Assembly: GCA_913049755.1 (NCBI GenBank)
Contig: CAJWXO010000015.1
Coordinates: 1-18,402 of the forward strand
From: an uncultured Cryomorphaceae bacterium
Lineage (GTDB): Bacteria > Bacteroidota > Bacteroidia > Flavobacteriales > Schleiferiaceae
Length of the DNA: 18,402 nt
Direction: 5' to 3'
A program made the position numbers and the translations under genes. Shown one piece after another: positions 7,889-15,405 of this stretch; position 1 is the stretch's first letter; each line of letters starts with the position of its first letter. The notes below the pieces were generated by a model that was not told where the DNA came from, ran no database searches, and was given only the letters and a program-made list of their open reading frames with translations.

Positions 7889-9469
7889 ATGAAAATTCGC
7901 GGTATCATTTGTTCTCTAGCAGCTACGGCATTCTTGTTAGCTAGTTGCGGAAAAACAGCTTCAAACACCACCGGTATGTCATATAATGACAAAAAGAATG
8001 GCGGGTTCCAAATTAATCTGAGTTATAAAGGTCAAGAAACTGGTCCTGGGCTCGTTTTTATTGAAGGGGGAACTTATGTAATGGGTAAAGTTGAAGAAGA
8101 TTTCATGCGAGATTGGAACAACTCTCCAGCCAGAGTGACTGTTGCCTCTTTTTATATGGATGAAAACGAAGTTACTAATGCTGACTACAGAGAGTATTTG
8201 TATTGGTTACGAAGAGTTTATGATTACGGATACTACCCTCAAATATATACCTCTGCCCTTCCCGACACGCTTGTATGGAGAGATAAGCTTGGCTACAACG
8301 AAACATACGTGGAGAATTATCTAAGGTCGCCGGCTTTTAACTTTTATCCCGTCGTAGGCGTCTCTTGGGAACAGGCTATGCGCTATTGTTCTTGGAGAAC
8401 CGATCGTGTCAATGAGCAAATATTGATTGATAAGGGGATTCTCAATGTTATGGCAAATCAAGCCGATGATCAAAATTTTAACACAGAAGTTTACTTGTAC
8501 CGACAAGGAGAATATACTCAGCAAAATCGTAAAGGATTGAAAGATATCTCACCTCAACAAGTTTACGGAAAAGAAGGGCGGCCGGCAAGAATTGAAGATG
8601 GTCTTCTTCTTCCCAAGTATCGCCTGCCAACAGAAGCAGAGTGGGAATATGCAGCTTATGCTGAAATTGGGAACCGGATTTACAACCGAACAATTGATCG
8701 TAACAAATATACTTGGAATGGTTCAAGTGTCCGTGACGGCGAAAAACAAGGTCGTGGAGATATGCTTGCCAACTATAAAAGAGGTGGTGGAGATAATATG
8801 GGTATCGGAGGATATTTGAACGACCAAGCAAACATAACAATGCAAGTAGGCTTTTATCCACCAAATGACTTTGGGTTATATGATATGGCAGGAAATGTTG
8901 CAGAATGGGTTTTAGACGTATATCGACCTTTATCTGGTAATGATATGGCTGAGCATCGTCCTTTTAGAGGTAATGAATTCACAACCTTTGATGATAATTA
9001 TGAGGGAATTGGTGAACTAGCAGTTCTTGCTGAACCCCAATACGGTACTGACAGTTCACTTATAAGACTACCTGGGCAGCTTCCAATAAGGAATGTAACG
9101 GAAGAAGAAAACTTGAATCGAAGAAACTATCAAAAAAGTGATTATCGAGATTTCGTTGATGGAGATGTAGAGTCTTCAATTGTTTATGATAAAGGAGGTG
9201 TTTCTGAAAGTGATGCTCCAATGTATCAGTATGGTGAATCTACGTTGATTGGAAATCACACAAGAGTATACAAAGGAGGTTCTTGGAAAGATCGTGCCTA
9301 TTGGCTCTCCCCAGGAACAAGAAGGTACATGGAACAAGACCTTTCTACAGATTTTATAGGGTTTAGGTGTGCTATGGATAGAGTTGGATTCCAGAACAAT
9401 AATTCAAAACGAGGAAAAAGCAACAAAAAACCAAAAGAAGAGAAATTCAGGAGGTATCAGCCTAAATAA
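7889..9469 (+). CDS. gldJ: Gliding motility / type IX secretion lipoprotein GldJ
   Basis: Outer-membrane lipoprotein needed for gliding in Flavobacterium and for stability of GldK, and so for type IX secretion. The frame is open from an ATG at 7862, but that start overlaps the porP-like gene and would bury the signal. The ATG at 7889 gives a proper lipoprotein signal with lipobox LASC and lipidated C20, so I chose it (526 residues). A formylglycine-generating-enzyme/sulfatase-modifying fold follows: GGTYVMG at 60-66, YRLPTEAEWEYAA at 245-257, FGLYDMAGNVAEWV at 328-341, VYKGGSWKD at 460-468 and FIGFRCA at 489-495. In GldJ and GldK this fold is thought to be structural rather than catalytic. 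The tail from 507 is strongly basic (RGKSNKKPKEEKFRR). It is followed by murF after 6 bases in the same reading frame. Confidence 0.94.
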   Translation: MKIRGIICSLAATAFLLASCGKTASNTTGMSYNDKKNGGFQINLSYKGQETGPGLVFIEGGTYVMGKVEEDFMRDWNNSPARVTVASFYMDENEVTNADYREYLYWLRRVYDYGYYPQIYTSALPDTLVWRDKLGYNETYVENYLRSPAFNFYPVVGVSWEQAMRYCSWRTDRVNEQILIDKGILNVMANQADDQNFNTEVYLYRQGEYTQQNRKGLKDISPQQVYGKEGRPARIEDGLLLPKYRLPTEAEWEYAAYAEIGNRIYNRTIDRNKYTWNGSSVRDGEKQGRGDMLANYKRGGGDNMGIGGYLNDQANITMQVGFYPPNDFGLYDMAGNVAEWVLDVYRPLSGNDMAEHRPFRGNEFTTFDDNYEGIGELAVLAEPQYGTDSSLIRLPGQLPIRNVTEEENLNRRNYQKSDYRDFVDGDVESSIVYDKGGVSESDAPMYQYGESTLIGNHTRVYKGGSWKDRAYWLSPGTRRYMEQDLSTDFIGFRCAMDRVGFQNNNSKRGKSNKKPKEEKFRRYQPK

Positions 9470-9475
9470 AAAAAA

Positions 9476-10738
9476 ATGAAAAGCCTCTACGAGCGCTTTG
9501 ATAAAAAAAAAGGAATCTGTACAGACTCTCGAAAAATGAGATCTGGACAGATTTTTTTTGCATTAAAAGGCGATAATTTTAATGGGAATCAGTTCGCAAA
9601 TCAAGCTTTAAAAAATGGGGCCTCCGCTGTAGTTGTAGACGAGACTATAGAGACTCCAGACTCTAATAAAAGTCATGTTTTTTTAGTCGAAAATGTTTTG
9701 GCACATTTACAAAAATTTTCGACTTATCACCGAAAAAAATGGAGTAAAACTATTATTGGCCTCACCGGAAGTAATGGAAAAACTACAGTCAAAGAATTAT
9801 TATTTAATGTTCTAAGTCAAGATTACTCAACACATGCGACTGAGGGAAACTATAATAACCACATTGGCGTTCCTTTAACGCTTCTTGGCATTAGAGATAA
9901 TCATGACATTGCGATTATTGAAATGGGAGCAAATCATATTGGAGAGATTAAAACTTTATGTGAAATTGCCCTTCCGACTCATGGATACATTACAAATTTT
10001 GGACTTGCACATCTCGAGGGATTTGGGGGAATTGAAGGAGTTATAAAAGGAAAATCAGAACTCTATGAACATCTGGACGCAAATGGCAGTCTCTCATTTG
10101 TTAATCCAAATGATCCTATTGCGATGAAGAATTGTAACCCTGAAAATGTGCAGTTTATTGATGGAGTTGATTTTTTTTATAAATCTGGATTTTTAGGAGT
10201 CTCATTTGGCCAAGAGAGAATTTTAACACATTTGACGGGTTCCTATCAAGAAAATAATGTTCTGGCAGTAATTACCGTCGGGCGGCATTTCAAAATAGAT
10301 GACAAGAAAATAGCCGAAGGTGTTGCCAATTATATTCCACAAAATAATCGTGGTCAAATATTTGAGACCGGTAAAAACACGATTTTTCTTGATGCCTACA
10401 ATGCAAATCCTACGAGCATGGAAGCCTCATTAAGAAATGCTGCTAACCTCTACAAAGAAATGCCACACGTTTATATTGCTGGGGGGCTTTTAGAATTAGG
10501 GGAGTATTCAAAATTACACCATCAAAAAATGGTCGGAATATTTCAAGAACTTAAGATCAAAAATGCATGGTTCATTGGGGAACAGTTTCAAGATTGTCAA
10601 ATGCCACCAAACTATTATAAGTATGAGGATACATCATATGTTCTTCAAGCTTTAAAGGAAAAACAAATCTATGAAAGTTTCATCTGGATCAAAGGATCAC
10701 GAGGGTTTGCCCTTGAAACGCTTCTTGACGAACTCTAA
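9476..10738 (+). CDS. murF: UDP-N-acetylmuramoyl-tripeptide--D-alanyl-D-alanine ligase
   Basis: Cytoplasmic ATP-dependent Mur ligase that adds D-Ala-D-Ala to UDP-MurNAc-tripeptide, the last cytoplasmic step of peptidoglycan precursor assembly. The 420-residue protein shows the N-terminal substrate domain (CTDSRKMRSGQIFFALKG, 15-32), the P-loop GSNGKTT at 98-104, EGNYNNHIGVPLTLL at 123-137, EMGANHIGEI at 149-158, NFGLAHLEGFG at 174-184 and the KGKSE lysine region at 191-195. The C-terminal ligase domain has DAYNANPTSM at 306-315. The start is fixed by the gldJ stop at 9467-9469, in the same frame only two codons upstream. A perfect AGGAGGT at 9449-9455, inside gldJ, is 20 bases from the ATG, probably too far to act as a ribosome site. 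It ends in a 4-base tail-to-tail overlap with the next leftward gene. Confidence 0.96.
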   Translation: MKSLYERFDKKKGICTDSRKMRSGQIFFALKGDNFNGNQFANQALKNGASAVVVDETIETPDSNKSHVFLVENVLAHLQKFSTYHRKKWSKTIIGLTGSNGKTTVKELLFNVLSQDYSTHATEGNYNNHIGVPLTLLGIRDNHDIAIIEMGANHIGEIKTLCEIALPTHGYITNFGLAHLEGFGGIEGVIKGKSELYEHLDANGSLSFVNPNDPIAMKNCNPENVQFIDGVDFFYKSGFLGVSFGQERILTHLTGSYQENNVLAVITVGRHFKIDDKKIAEGVANYIPQNNRGQIFETGKNTIFLDAYNANPTSMEASLRNAANLYKEMPHVYIAGGLLELGEYSKLHHQKMVGIFQELKIKNAWFIGEQFQDCQMPPNYYKYEDTSYVLQALKEKQIYESFIWIKGSRGFALETLLDEL

Positions 10739-11382
10739 ATACTCAATCGAAGCCCAGTTCTGATACCTATGAAAATAGGAAGCTCCACAACTCCATCTGC
10801 CTCTAGATCACTAAAACCATAATCAATTACTCCCATTATTGTCCACCGCAAATATTCAGTAACGGTAATGGAGGGACCCACATTAAGACCTGCTGACCAA
10901 ATTACTTCTCTATAATTCGGGACCATATCTATCAGCCAATCTTTTTCGTAAGAGATTGCCTGACGATAAATGACTTGAGGCCACACCTCTAAACTAATAC
11001 GATCATTTAACGTAGTTACCAGACCGGCACGAAATGGAATACTTAAATACCGCGCTGATGTACTAACATTGCCCGTGACATCATTAACCGAATAATTAAT
11101 CCAGGAATGAGCAATACCTGCACCTATTCTGAGAGAACCCAAATTAAAGTCTAAGGAAATGCCAGCGTCTAAATTAAGTCCTGTTCTAAACGTACTATTA
11201 ACATCTGGTCGAGTTCCATTTAAATCTGCACCAATACGGCGAAATAAGGCCATGGGTTGAGAATATGTACTTAGTGATATACGCCTTGTCCGAACTTCGC
11301 TATCGAGATAAAACTGCGGCTCTGACTGAGCATTAATATTTTCAAAAAGACAAAAAGCAAAAACAAGAATTATAATACGCAT
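10735..11382 (-). CDS. Predicted outer-membrane beta-barrel protein, function unknown
   Basis: I do not recognise a named family. The 215-residue product has a clear Sec signal peptide (about 1-18, ending NINAQ). The mature part alternates polar and hydrophobic residues in strand-sized blocks, for example LNLDAGISLDFNLG, LRIGAGIAHSWI and SIPFRAGLVT, and closes with IFIGIRTGLRLSI, as expected for a last barrel strand ending near the C-terminus. The size fits an eight- to ten-strand barrel like the broad PorT/OmpA-type barrels annotated in Bacteroidota. Its ATG lies 13 bases inside the end of alaS, so its translation is probably coupled to alaS; there is no room for its own promoter outside alaS coding sequence. 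Its stop overlaps the murF stop on the other strand. A link to type IX secretion is possible from position only. Confidence 0.75.
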   Translation of the reverse strand: MRIIILVFAFCLFENINAQSEPQFYLDSEVRTRRISLSTYSQPMALFRRIGADLNGTRPDVNSTFRTGLNLDAGISLDFNLGSLRIGAGIAHSWINYSVNDVTGNVSTSARYLSIPFRAGLVTTLNDRISLEVWPQVIYRQAISYEKDWLIDMVPNYREVIWSAGLNVGPSITVTEYLRWTIMGVIDYGFSDLEADGVVELPIFIGIRTGLRLSI

Positions 11383-13982
11383 TTTTCTATTTTTTTATAA
11401 AATTCATCGATTAAGTCATTTACACCATCAGGGAATTTACCTCCTGATGAAGCATAAGATGGTTGTCCGCCACCTCCACCTTTAATAAATAAAGATAATT
11501 CTTTCACCCAATTACCCGCATCGACATACGAAGTAGAATCACTGCCAACTCCCAGATGCATTTGAACCTTATCTCCAATTACCGATAACAACAAAACAAC
11601 TCTAGTGGGGTCATTTTCTTTAATCTGAAAAACTAAATCCTTAACGTAAGAAGATTCAAGATCAATAGTTTTTGCGATGACTTTTAACATCCCATACTGC
11701 TTTGATGATTCGATTAGTTCCGATTTTAAATTGGAAACATACATCTGATTGAATGAAACTAATTTCTTTTCAAGACCTAATACTTCAACCTTTAAAGATT
11801 TGATTTTTTCTGTGGGGTCCAGCTGGTTTGACTCTTTTAAAGCTAAAGCATATCGTTTACTTTGATCTAAAAGATAGTCTACTGCTGCTGCACCCGATAA
11901 AGCTTCAATTCTCCTTATACCCGCGGCAATTCCCGATTCACTTTTTATTATGAATGTTAAAATATTTGATGTCTCTTCCACATGAGTACCTCCGCATAAT
12001 TCAATGCTCTCTCCAAACTTAACTACCCTCACTGAATCACCATATTTTTCACCAAATAGGGCCATTGCACCCATTTCTTTTGCAGTTCCGATGAGAACGT
12101 CATTATGAATTTGGGTTTTTATTCTTTCTGCAATTAAAGATCTTACAAGAGATTCAATTGCATCTATCTCAGTATTTGATAATTTCTGAAAGTGCGAGAA
12201 ATCAAATCGAAAACCTTCAGCATGGACCAGAGAGCCCCTTTGCTCAACATGAGATCCCAATATTTGCCTGAGAGCGAAGTGAATTAGATGAGTAGCAGAG
12301 TGATTTTGACTTACACGTCCGCGATTCTTTATATTTATTTCTGCAAATACATCATTAGACCACGATTTAGGTTCTTGGTCTAGATGATGAAGAATCATTC
12401 CAGTCTCTTTGGTGGTTTCGATTACATTTATCTTCTCGCCTCCCTTAAATTTTATTGTGCCGATATCACCAACTTGGCCGCCACCTTCTGGATAAAATGG
12501 CGTTGGATCTATTACGACTTGTATACTTTTCCCCTTAGGACTTTCAGTCTGCCGGTAACGAACTACTTTCGACTCTGATGAGTTAACCTCGTAACCTATA
12601 AACTCATCACCTCTTCCTGAATACATTTCAACCCAGTCTCCAACTTTTTTGCTAGAAGCTGATCGCGATCGATCTTTTTGATTTTTCATTTCTCTATGGA
12701 ACTGATCCTCGTCAATATTATATCTTTTTTCAGAACAAATCAACTTAGTCAAATCCAATGGAAAGCCATAAGTATCGAATAATTCAAAAGCACGAATTCC
12801 AGAAACAATACCATCTTTAGATTCCGATATCGCATGATCCAATCGCTTTAACCCTGATTTCAGGGTTCTAAGAAATGACGACTCTTCTTCCCTAATTACT
12901 TCTTTAACCATAGAGATTTGAGCCTCTAACTCTGGGAAAGTTCGGGAAAGGGAAGATGATACAACGGGGAGCAAGTCAATAAGAAAAGGCTTGCGAAAAC
13001 CTAGATTTGAGTATCCATATCTAACCGCACGACGAAGTATTCTGCGAATGACATATCCTGCGCCAACATTAGAAGGAAGTTGGCCGTCAGCTATAGCCAT
13101 TGATACGGCCCTAATATGGTCTGAAATCACTCTAAAAGCAACATCAATGATTTCATTATCCCCATATTCCTTATTTGAAAGATCAGAAAGTTTGTTTATA
13201 CATGGTGTAAAAAGGTCTGTGTCATAATTCGACTCTTTCATTTCTATAGCTCGAACTAATCGTTCAAGGCCCATTCCTGTATCCACATGCTTTTCTGGCA
13301 ACACATTTAGATTTCCATCTAAGACTCTTTGAAATTCAATAAAAACCAGATTCCAAAGTTCAATGACTTGCGGATGATCTTGATTTACTAATAAAGCACC
13401 ATCTGTTTTTTTTCGTTCAGCTTCATTTCTTAGGTCAAAATGAATTTCGGAACATGGACCACATGGACCAACTTCTCCCATCTCCCAAAAATTATCTTTT
13501 TTGCTTCCATTCAAAACCCGAGAAGAGTCCACATGTTTAAGCCATGCTTTCTCAGAATCGATATCACGCTTTATACCATCCTTCAAATCACCTTCAAAGA
13601 CAGTTATGTAAATCCTATTTTTATCAAGACCATAAACTTCAGTCAAAAGCTCCCAAGCCCAATCAATAGCATCCTCTTTAAAGTAGTCGCCAAAACTCCA
13701 ATTCCCTAACATTTCAAAAAGAGTATGGTGGTATGTGTCCAGCCCTACTTCTTCTAAATCATTATGTTTACCGCTTACCCTGAGACACTTTTGTGTATTT
13801 GCAACACGACCATTCTCACTCTTTTTTGATCCGATGAATATATTCTTGAAGGGATTCATCCCAGCATTAACAAACATTAATGATGGATCATCCTTTAAAA
13901 TTAAAGATGACGAGGGGACTATTTTATGTTCTTTAGATGAAAAAAAGTCTAAAAACGTGCTGCGTATTTCCGAAGAAGTCAT
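11370..13982 (-). CDS. alaS: Alanyl-tRNA synthetase
   Basis: Class II synthetase that charges tRNA-Ala with alanine and edits mischarged Ser and Gly. The 870-residue length is normal (E. coli about 875). The catalytic core at about 1-450 includes FVNAGMNPFKNIF at 37-49 and MGEVGPCGPCSEIHFD at 168-183. The editing domain has its metal ligands H561 and H565 (HSATH) and C663 and H667 (CGGTH). The C-terminal oligomerisation/tRNA-binding C-Ala domain ends with the glycine-rich GGGGGQPSYASSGG at 835-848. All key residues are intact. The start at 13982 faces an M23 peptidase gene across 47 bases; in many Bacteroidota genomes alaS is likewise divergent from an M23 peptidase-MerR pair. The end overlaps the start of the small barrel gene by 13 bases. 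Confidence 0.97.
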   Translation of the reverse strand: MTSSEIRSTFLDFFSSKEHKIVPSSSLILKDDPSLMFVNAGMNPFKNIFIGSKKSENGRVANTQKCLRVSGKHNDLEEVGLDTYHHTLFEMLGNWSFGDYFKEDAIDWAWELLTEVYGLDKNRIYITVFEGDLKDGIKRDIDSEKAWLKHVDSSRVLNGSKKDNFWEMGEVGPCGPCSEIHFDLRNEAERKKTDGALLVNQDHPQVIELWNLVFIEFQRVLDGNLNVLPEKHVDTGMGLERLVRAIEMKESNYDTDLFTPCINKLSDLSNKEYGDNEIIDVAFRVISDHIRAVSMAIADGQLPSNVGAGYVIRRILRRAVRYGYSNLGFRKPFLIDLLPVVSSSLSRTFPELEAQISMVKEVIREEESSFLRTLKSGLKRLDHAISESKDGIVSGIRAFELFDTYGFPLDLTKLICSEKRYNIDEDQFHREMKNQKDRSRSASSKKVGDWVEMYSGRGDEFIGYEVNSSESKVVRYRQTESPKGKSIQVVIDPTPFYPEGGGQVGDIGTIKFKGGEKINVIETTKETGMILHHLDQEPKSWSNDVFAEINIKNRGRVSQNHSATHLIHFALRQILGSHVEQRGSLVHAEGFRFDFSHFQKLSNTEIDAIESLVRSLIAERIKTQIHNDVLIGTAKEMGAMALFGEKYGDSVRVVKFGESIELCGGTHVEETSNILTFIIKSESGIAAGIRRIEALSGAAAVDYLLDQSKRYALALKESNQLDPTEKIKSLKVEVLGLEKKLVSFNQMYVSNLKSELIESSKQYGMLKVIAKTIDLESSYVKDLVFQIKENDPTRVVLLLSVIGDKVQMHLGVGSDSTSYVDAGNWVKELSLFIKGGGGGQPSYASSGGKFPDGVNDLIDEFYKKIEKCVL

Positions 13983-13989
13983 TGTTGCC

Positions 13990-13997
13990 TACTTTTG
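13990..13997 (+). promoter_or_regulatory. Candidate -7 promoter box for the M23 peptidase-merR run
   Basis: TACTTTTG matches the Bacteroidota -7 consensus TAnnTTTG fully. TTTC at 13967-13970, inside alaS, lies 19 bases upstream and differs by one base from the -33 consensus TTTG. Transcription would start near 14003, about 27 bases before the ATG at 14030. This also supports 14030 over the earlier in-frame ATG at 13937. Confidence 0.5.
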
Positions 13998-14003
13998 AGG
14001 TAA

Positions 14004-14011
14004 CAAAATTA
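14004..14011 (-). promoter_or_regulatory. Candidate -7 promoter box for alaS
   Basis: On the minus strand these bases read TAATTTTG, a full match to TAnnTTTG. Transcription would start near 13998, giving a leader of about 16 bases before the alaS ATG at 13982. No good -33 element is at the expected spacing; a TTTG is 28 bases upstream, too far. The box is only 6 bases from the opposing -7 box for the M23 gene. Confidence 0.45.
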
Positions 14012-14029
14012 GTAAGAATACTCCTGTTA

Positions 14030-15007
14030 ATGCGGAAATCAAAATATATATATGATCCTTTAGCACTCGCTTACAGAAAAGTTGAGAGAACATGGAAACA
14101 TATTATTCGTGATACAAGCCTATTCCTATTGGCTTCCGCATTGTTAGGTATTTTGTTTTTCTTTGTCATTCAACTCATTTTGGACTCCCCAAAAGAAAAA
14201 GCTTTAAAGCGTGAATTAAGTGAAGTTCTGCTAACCTACGAGCAGCTCGATAAGCGTTTAGACCAATTATTGGTTGTAATGGAAAATATGGAGCAACGTG
14301 ACGATGAAATATATAGAGTTGTATTTGAATCTGAAGCTCCGCCTGGAGAACTTCGTTTAAGTGGCATTGCTGGAGGTGCGTTGAGGTATGAAAACATTAG
14401 AAACCTTTCAAATGGTGCTTTATTAGAAAAAACATCTCGAAGGATTGATGAATTATCTAAAAGAGTTGTCGTGCAGTCTGAGAGTTTAGATGAATTGGCA
14501 AGTTTAACTGGTAATAAAGAGGCATTGTTAAATTCTCTACCCGCAATAAAACCAGTAAAAGATCAACCTGGAACGAGATTTTCATCTGGTTTTGGCTATA
14601 GAATTCACCCTATATATAAGGTTCGAAAAAAACATGCTGGAGTTGATTTTACCGCTAAAAAAGGAACACCAATATATGCTAGTGCTGATGGACTTATTAT
14701 TTCAAATGATGTTTACGGAGGGCGTGGTTTCGGAAAGCATATAACAATTTCTCATGGGTTTGGTTATCATACACTTTACGCTCACATGGATAAGGCAATT
14801 AAGAGACGCGGTCAAAGAGTGAAACGAGGAGATCTTATTGGATATGTAGGTAATACAGGCAGATCTACAGCGCCACACCTGCACTATGAGGTTATCAAAA
14901 ACGGAAGACGTGTTAATCCAATAAATTATTTTTTCAATGATCTAAGTCCATTACAATATGATGACTTGGTTCGTTCCGCTGCAGCCTCTAACCAAAGTTT
15001 TGACTAA
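14030..15007 (+). CDS. Inner-membrane M23-family (LytM-type) peptidoglycan endopeptidase
   Basis: Predicted zinc metallopeptidase that cuts peptide cross-links in the periplasm. The frame opens at an ATG at 13937, but that start lies inside alaS on the other strand and upstream of the likely promoter; the ATG at 14030 gives a 325-residue protein with a normal short cytoplasmic N-terminus. One transmembrane segment is at about 31-51, followed by a heptad-like coiled-coil region at about 54-92. The C-terminal M23 domain at about 180-300 has zinc ligands H202 and D206 (KHAGVDF) and H285 (HLH), plus conserved H252 (YAHMD) and H283. All ligands are present, so it should be active rather than an EnvC/NlpD-like degenerate activator. 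It ends 2 bases before the MerR gene. The substrate bond is unknown. Confidence 0.92.
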   Translation: MRKSKYIYDPLALAYRKVERTWKHIIRDTSLFLLASALLGILFFFVIQLILDSPKEKALKRELSEVLLTYEQLDKRLDQLLVVMENMEQRDDEIYRVVFESEAPPGELRLSGIAGGALRYENIRNLSNGALLEKTSRRIDELSKRVVVQSESLDELASLTGNKEALLNSLPAIKPVKDQPGTRFSSGFGYRIHPIYKVRKKHAGVDFTAKKGTPIYASADGLIISNDVYGGRGFGKHITISHGFGYHTLYAHMDKAIKRRGQRVKRGDLIGYVGNTGRSTAPHLHYEVIKNGRRVNPINYFFNDLSPLQYDDLVRSAAASNQSFD

Positions 15008-15009
15008 AT

Positions 15010-15351
15010 ATGATACCAAACGAATGGACAAAAAATTATTATAGCATTGGTGAAGTTGCTAAAATATTTAATCTCAACACATCTGCACTGAGATTCTGGG
15101 AAAAAGAATTCCCAGACTTGAATCCAAAAAAAAACTCAAGAGGAGTAAGAAAATACACTCCAGAGAATATGGAAGTTGTGAGAAAAATTCACCACCTGGT
15201 AAAAGAGCGGGGCTTCACAATTAAAGGAGCTAGAAAAAAACATAAAACTAACCCCTCAGAAACAATCAATACGGAACAAATAACACATCGTTTGCTTAGC
15301 ATCAAGAGTAGCATGGAAACCTTAAAAAAACAATTAGATATTATAAAATGA
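15010..15351 (+). CDS. MerR-family transcriptional regulator
   Basis: Small DNA-binding regulator of 113 residues. The N-terminal winged helix-turn-helix is at about 11-80: YYSIGEVAKIFNLNTSALRFWEKEF, then RKYTPENMEVVRKIHHLVKERGFTI, the standard MerR helix-turn-helix and wing arrangement. A lysine-rich stretch (ARKKHK) and a short C-terminal helix at about 90-113 that could form the dimer coiled coil follow. There are no cysteines for metal or redox sensing, and no effector domain. The gene starts 2 bases after the M23 peptidase stop, so the two are co-transcribed and it may regulate its own operon. The M23-MerR pair next to alaS is a layout I know from other Bacteroidota. The signal it senses is unknown. 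Confidence 0.92.
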   Translation: MIPNEWTKNYYSIGEVAKIFNLNTSALRFWEKEFPDLNPKKNSRGVRKYTPENMEVVRKIHHLVKERGFTIKGARKKHKTNPSETINTEQITHRLLSIKSSMETLKKQLDIIK

Positions 15352-15370
15352 AAAGTTCAACCATAACAAC

Positions 15371-15378
15371 TATTTTTC
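15371..15378 (+). promoter_or_regulatory. Weak candidate -7 box ahead of the lipoprotein gene
   Basis: TATTTTTC differs from TAnnTTTG at the last base. Transcription would start near 15384, about 22 bases before the ATG at 15406. No -33 element is visible. It lies in the 54-base gap after the MerR gene, the only gap in the right-hand run long enough for a separate promoter. Confidence 0.22.
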
Positions 15379-15405
15379 CGATCTTTACCAAAATATAAAT
15401 TTGTC

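Noticed and set aside
8478..8864. 128-codon open frame on the minus strand inside gldJ.
   Set aside because: It is fully antisense to a well-supported gldJ frame, its product shows no domain, and no promoter is seen. Treated as a shadow frame, like the other open frames opposite porU, alaS and pdhC.
9449..9455. Perfect AGGAGGT upstream of murF as a ribosome binding site.
   Set aside because: It lies within gldJ codons and is 20 bases from the only possible start; Bacteroidota seldom depend on such sites. Probably coincidence.
9496..9512. Runs of nine A near the start of murF and at the gldJ/murF junction as slippery or phase-variable sites.
   Set aside because: The reading frame is intact, lysine-rich A runs are common in this low-GC sequence, and no alternative frame product of interest results.
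13937..14029. Upstream in-frame extension of the M23 peptidase gene to an earlier ATG.
   Set aside because: It overlaps the alaS start on the opposite strand, precedes the predicted transcription start, and adds 31 residues unlike the family's N-terminus.
15396..15403. TAAATTTG, a full match to the -7 consensus, directly before the small lipoprotein gene.
   Set aside because: It ends 2 bases before the ATG at 15406, so transcription would begin inside the gene. The signal peptide fixes that ATG, so the box cannot serve this gene.
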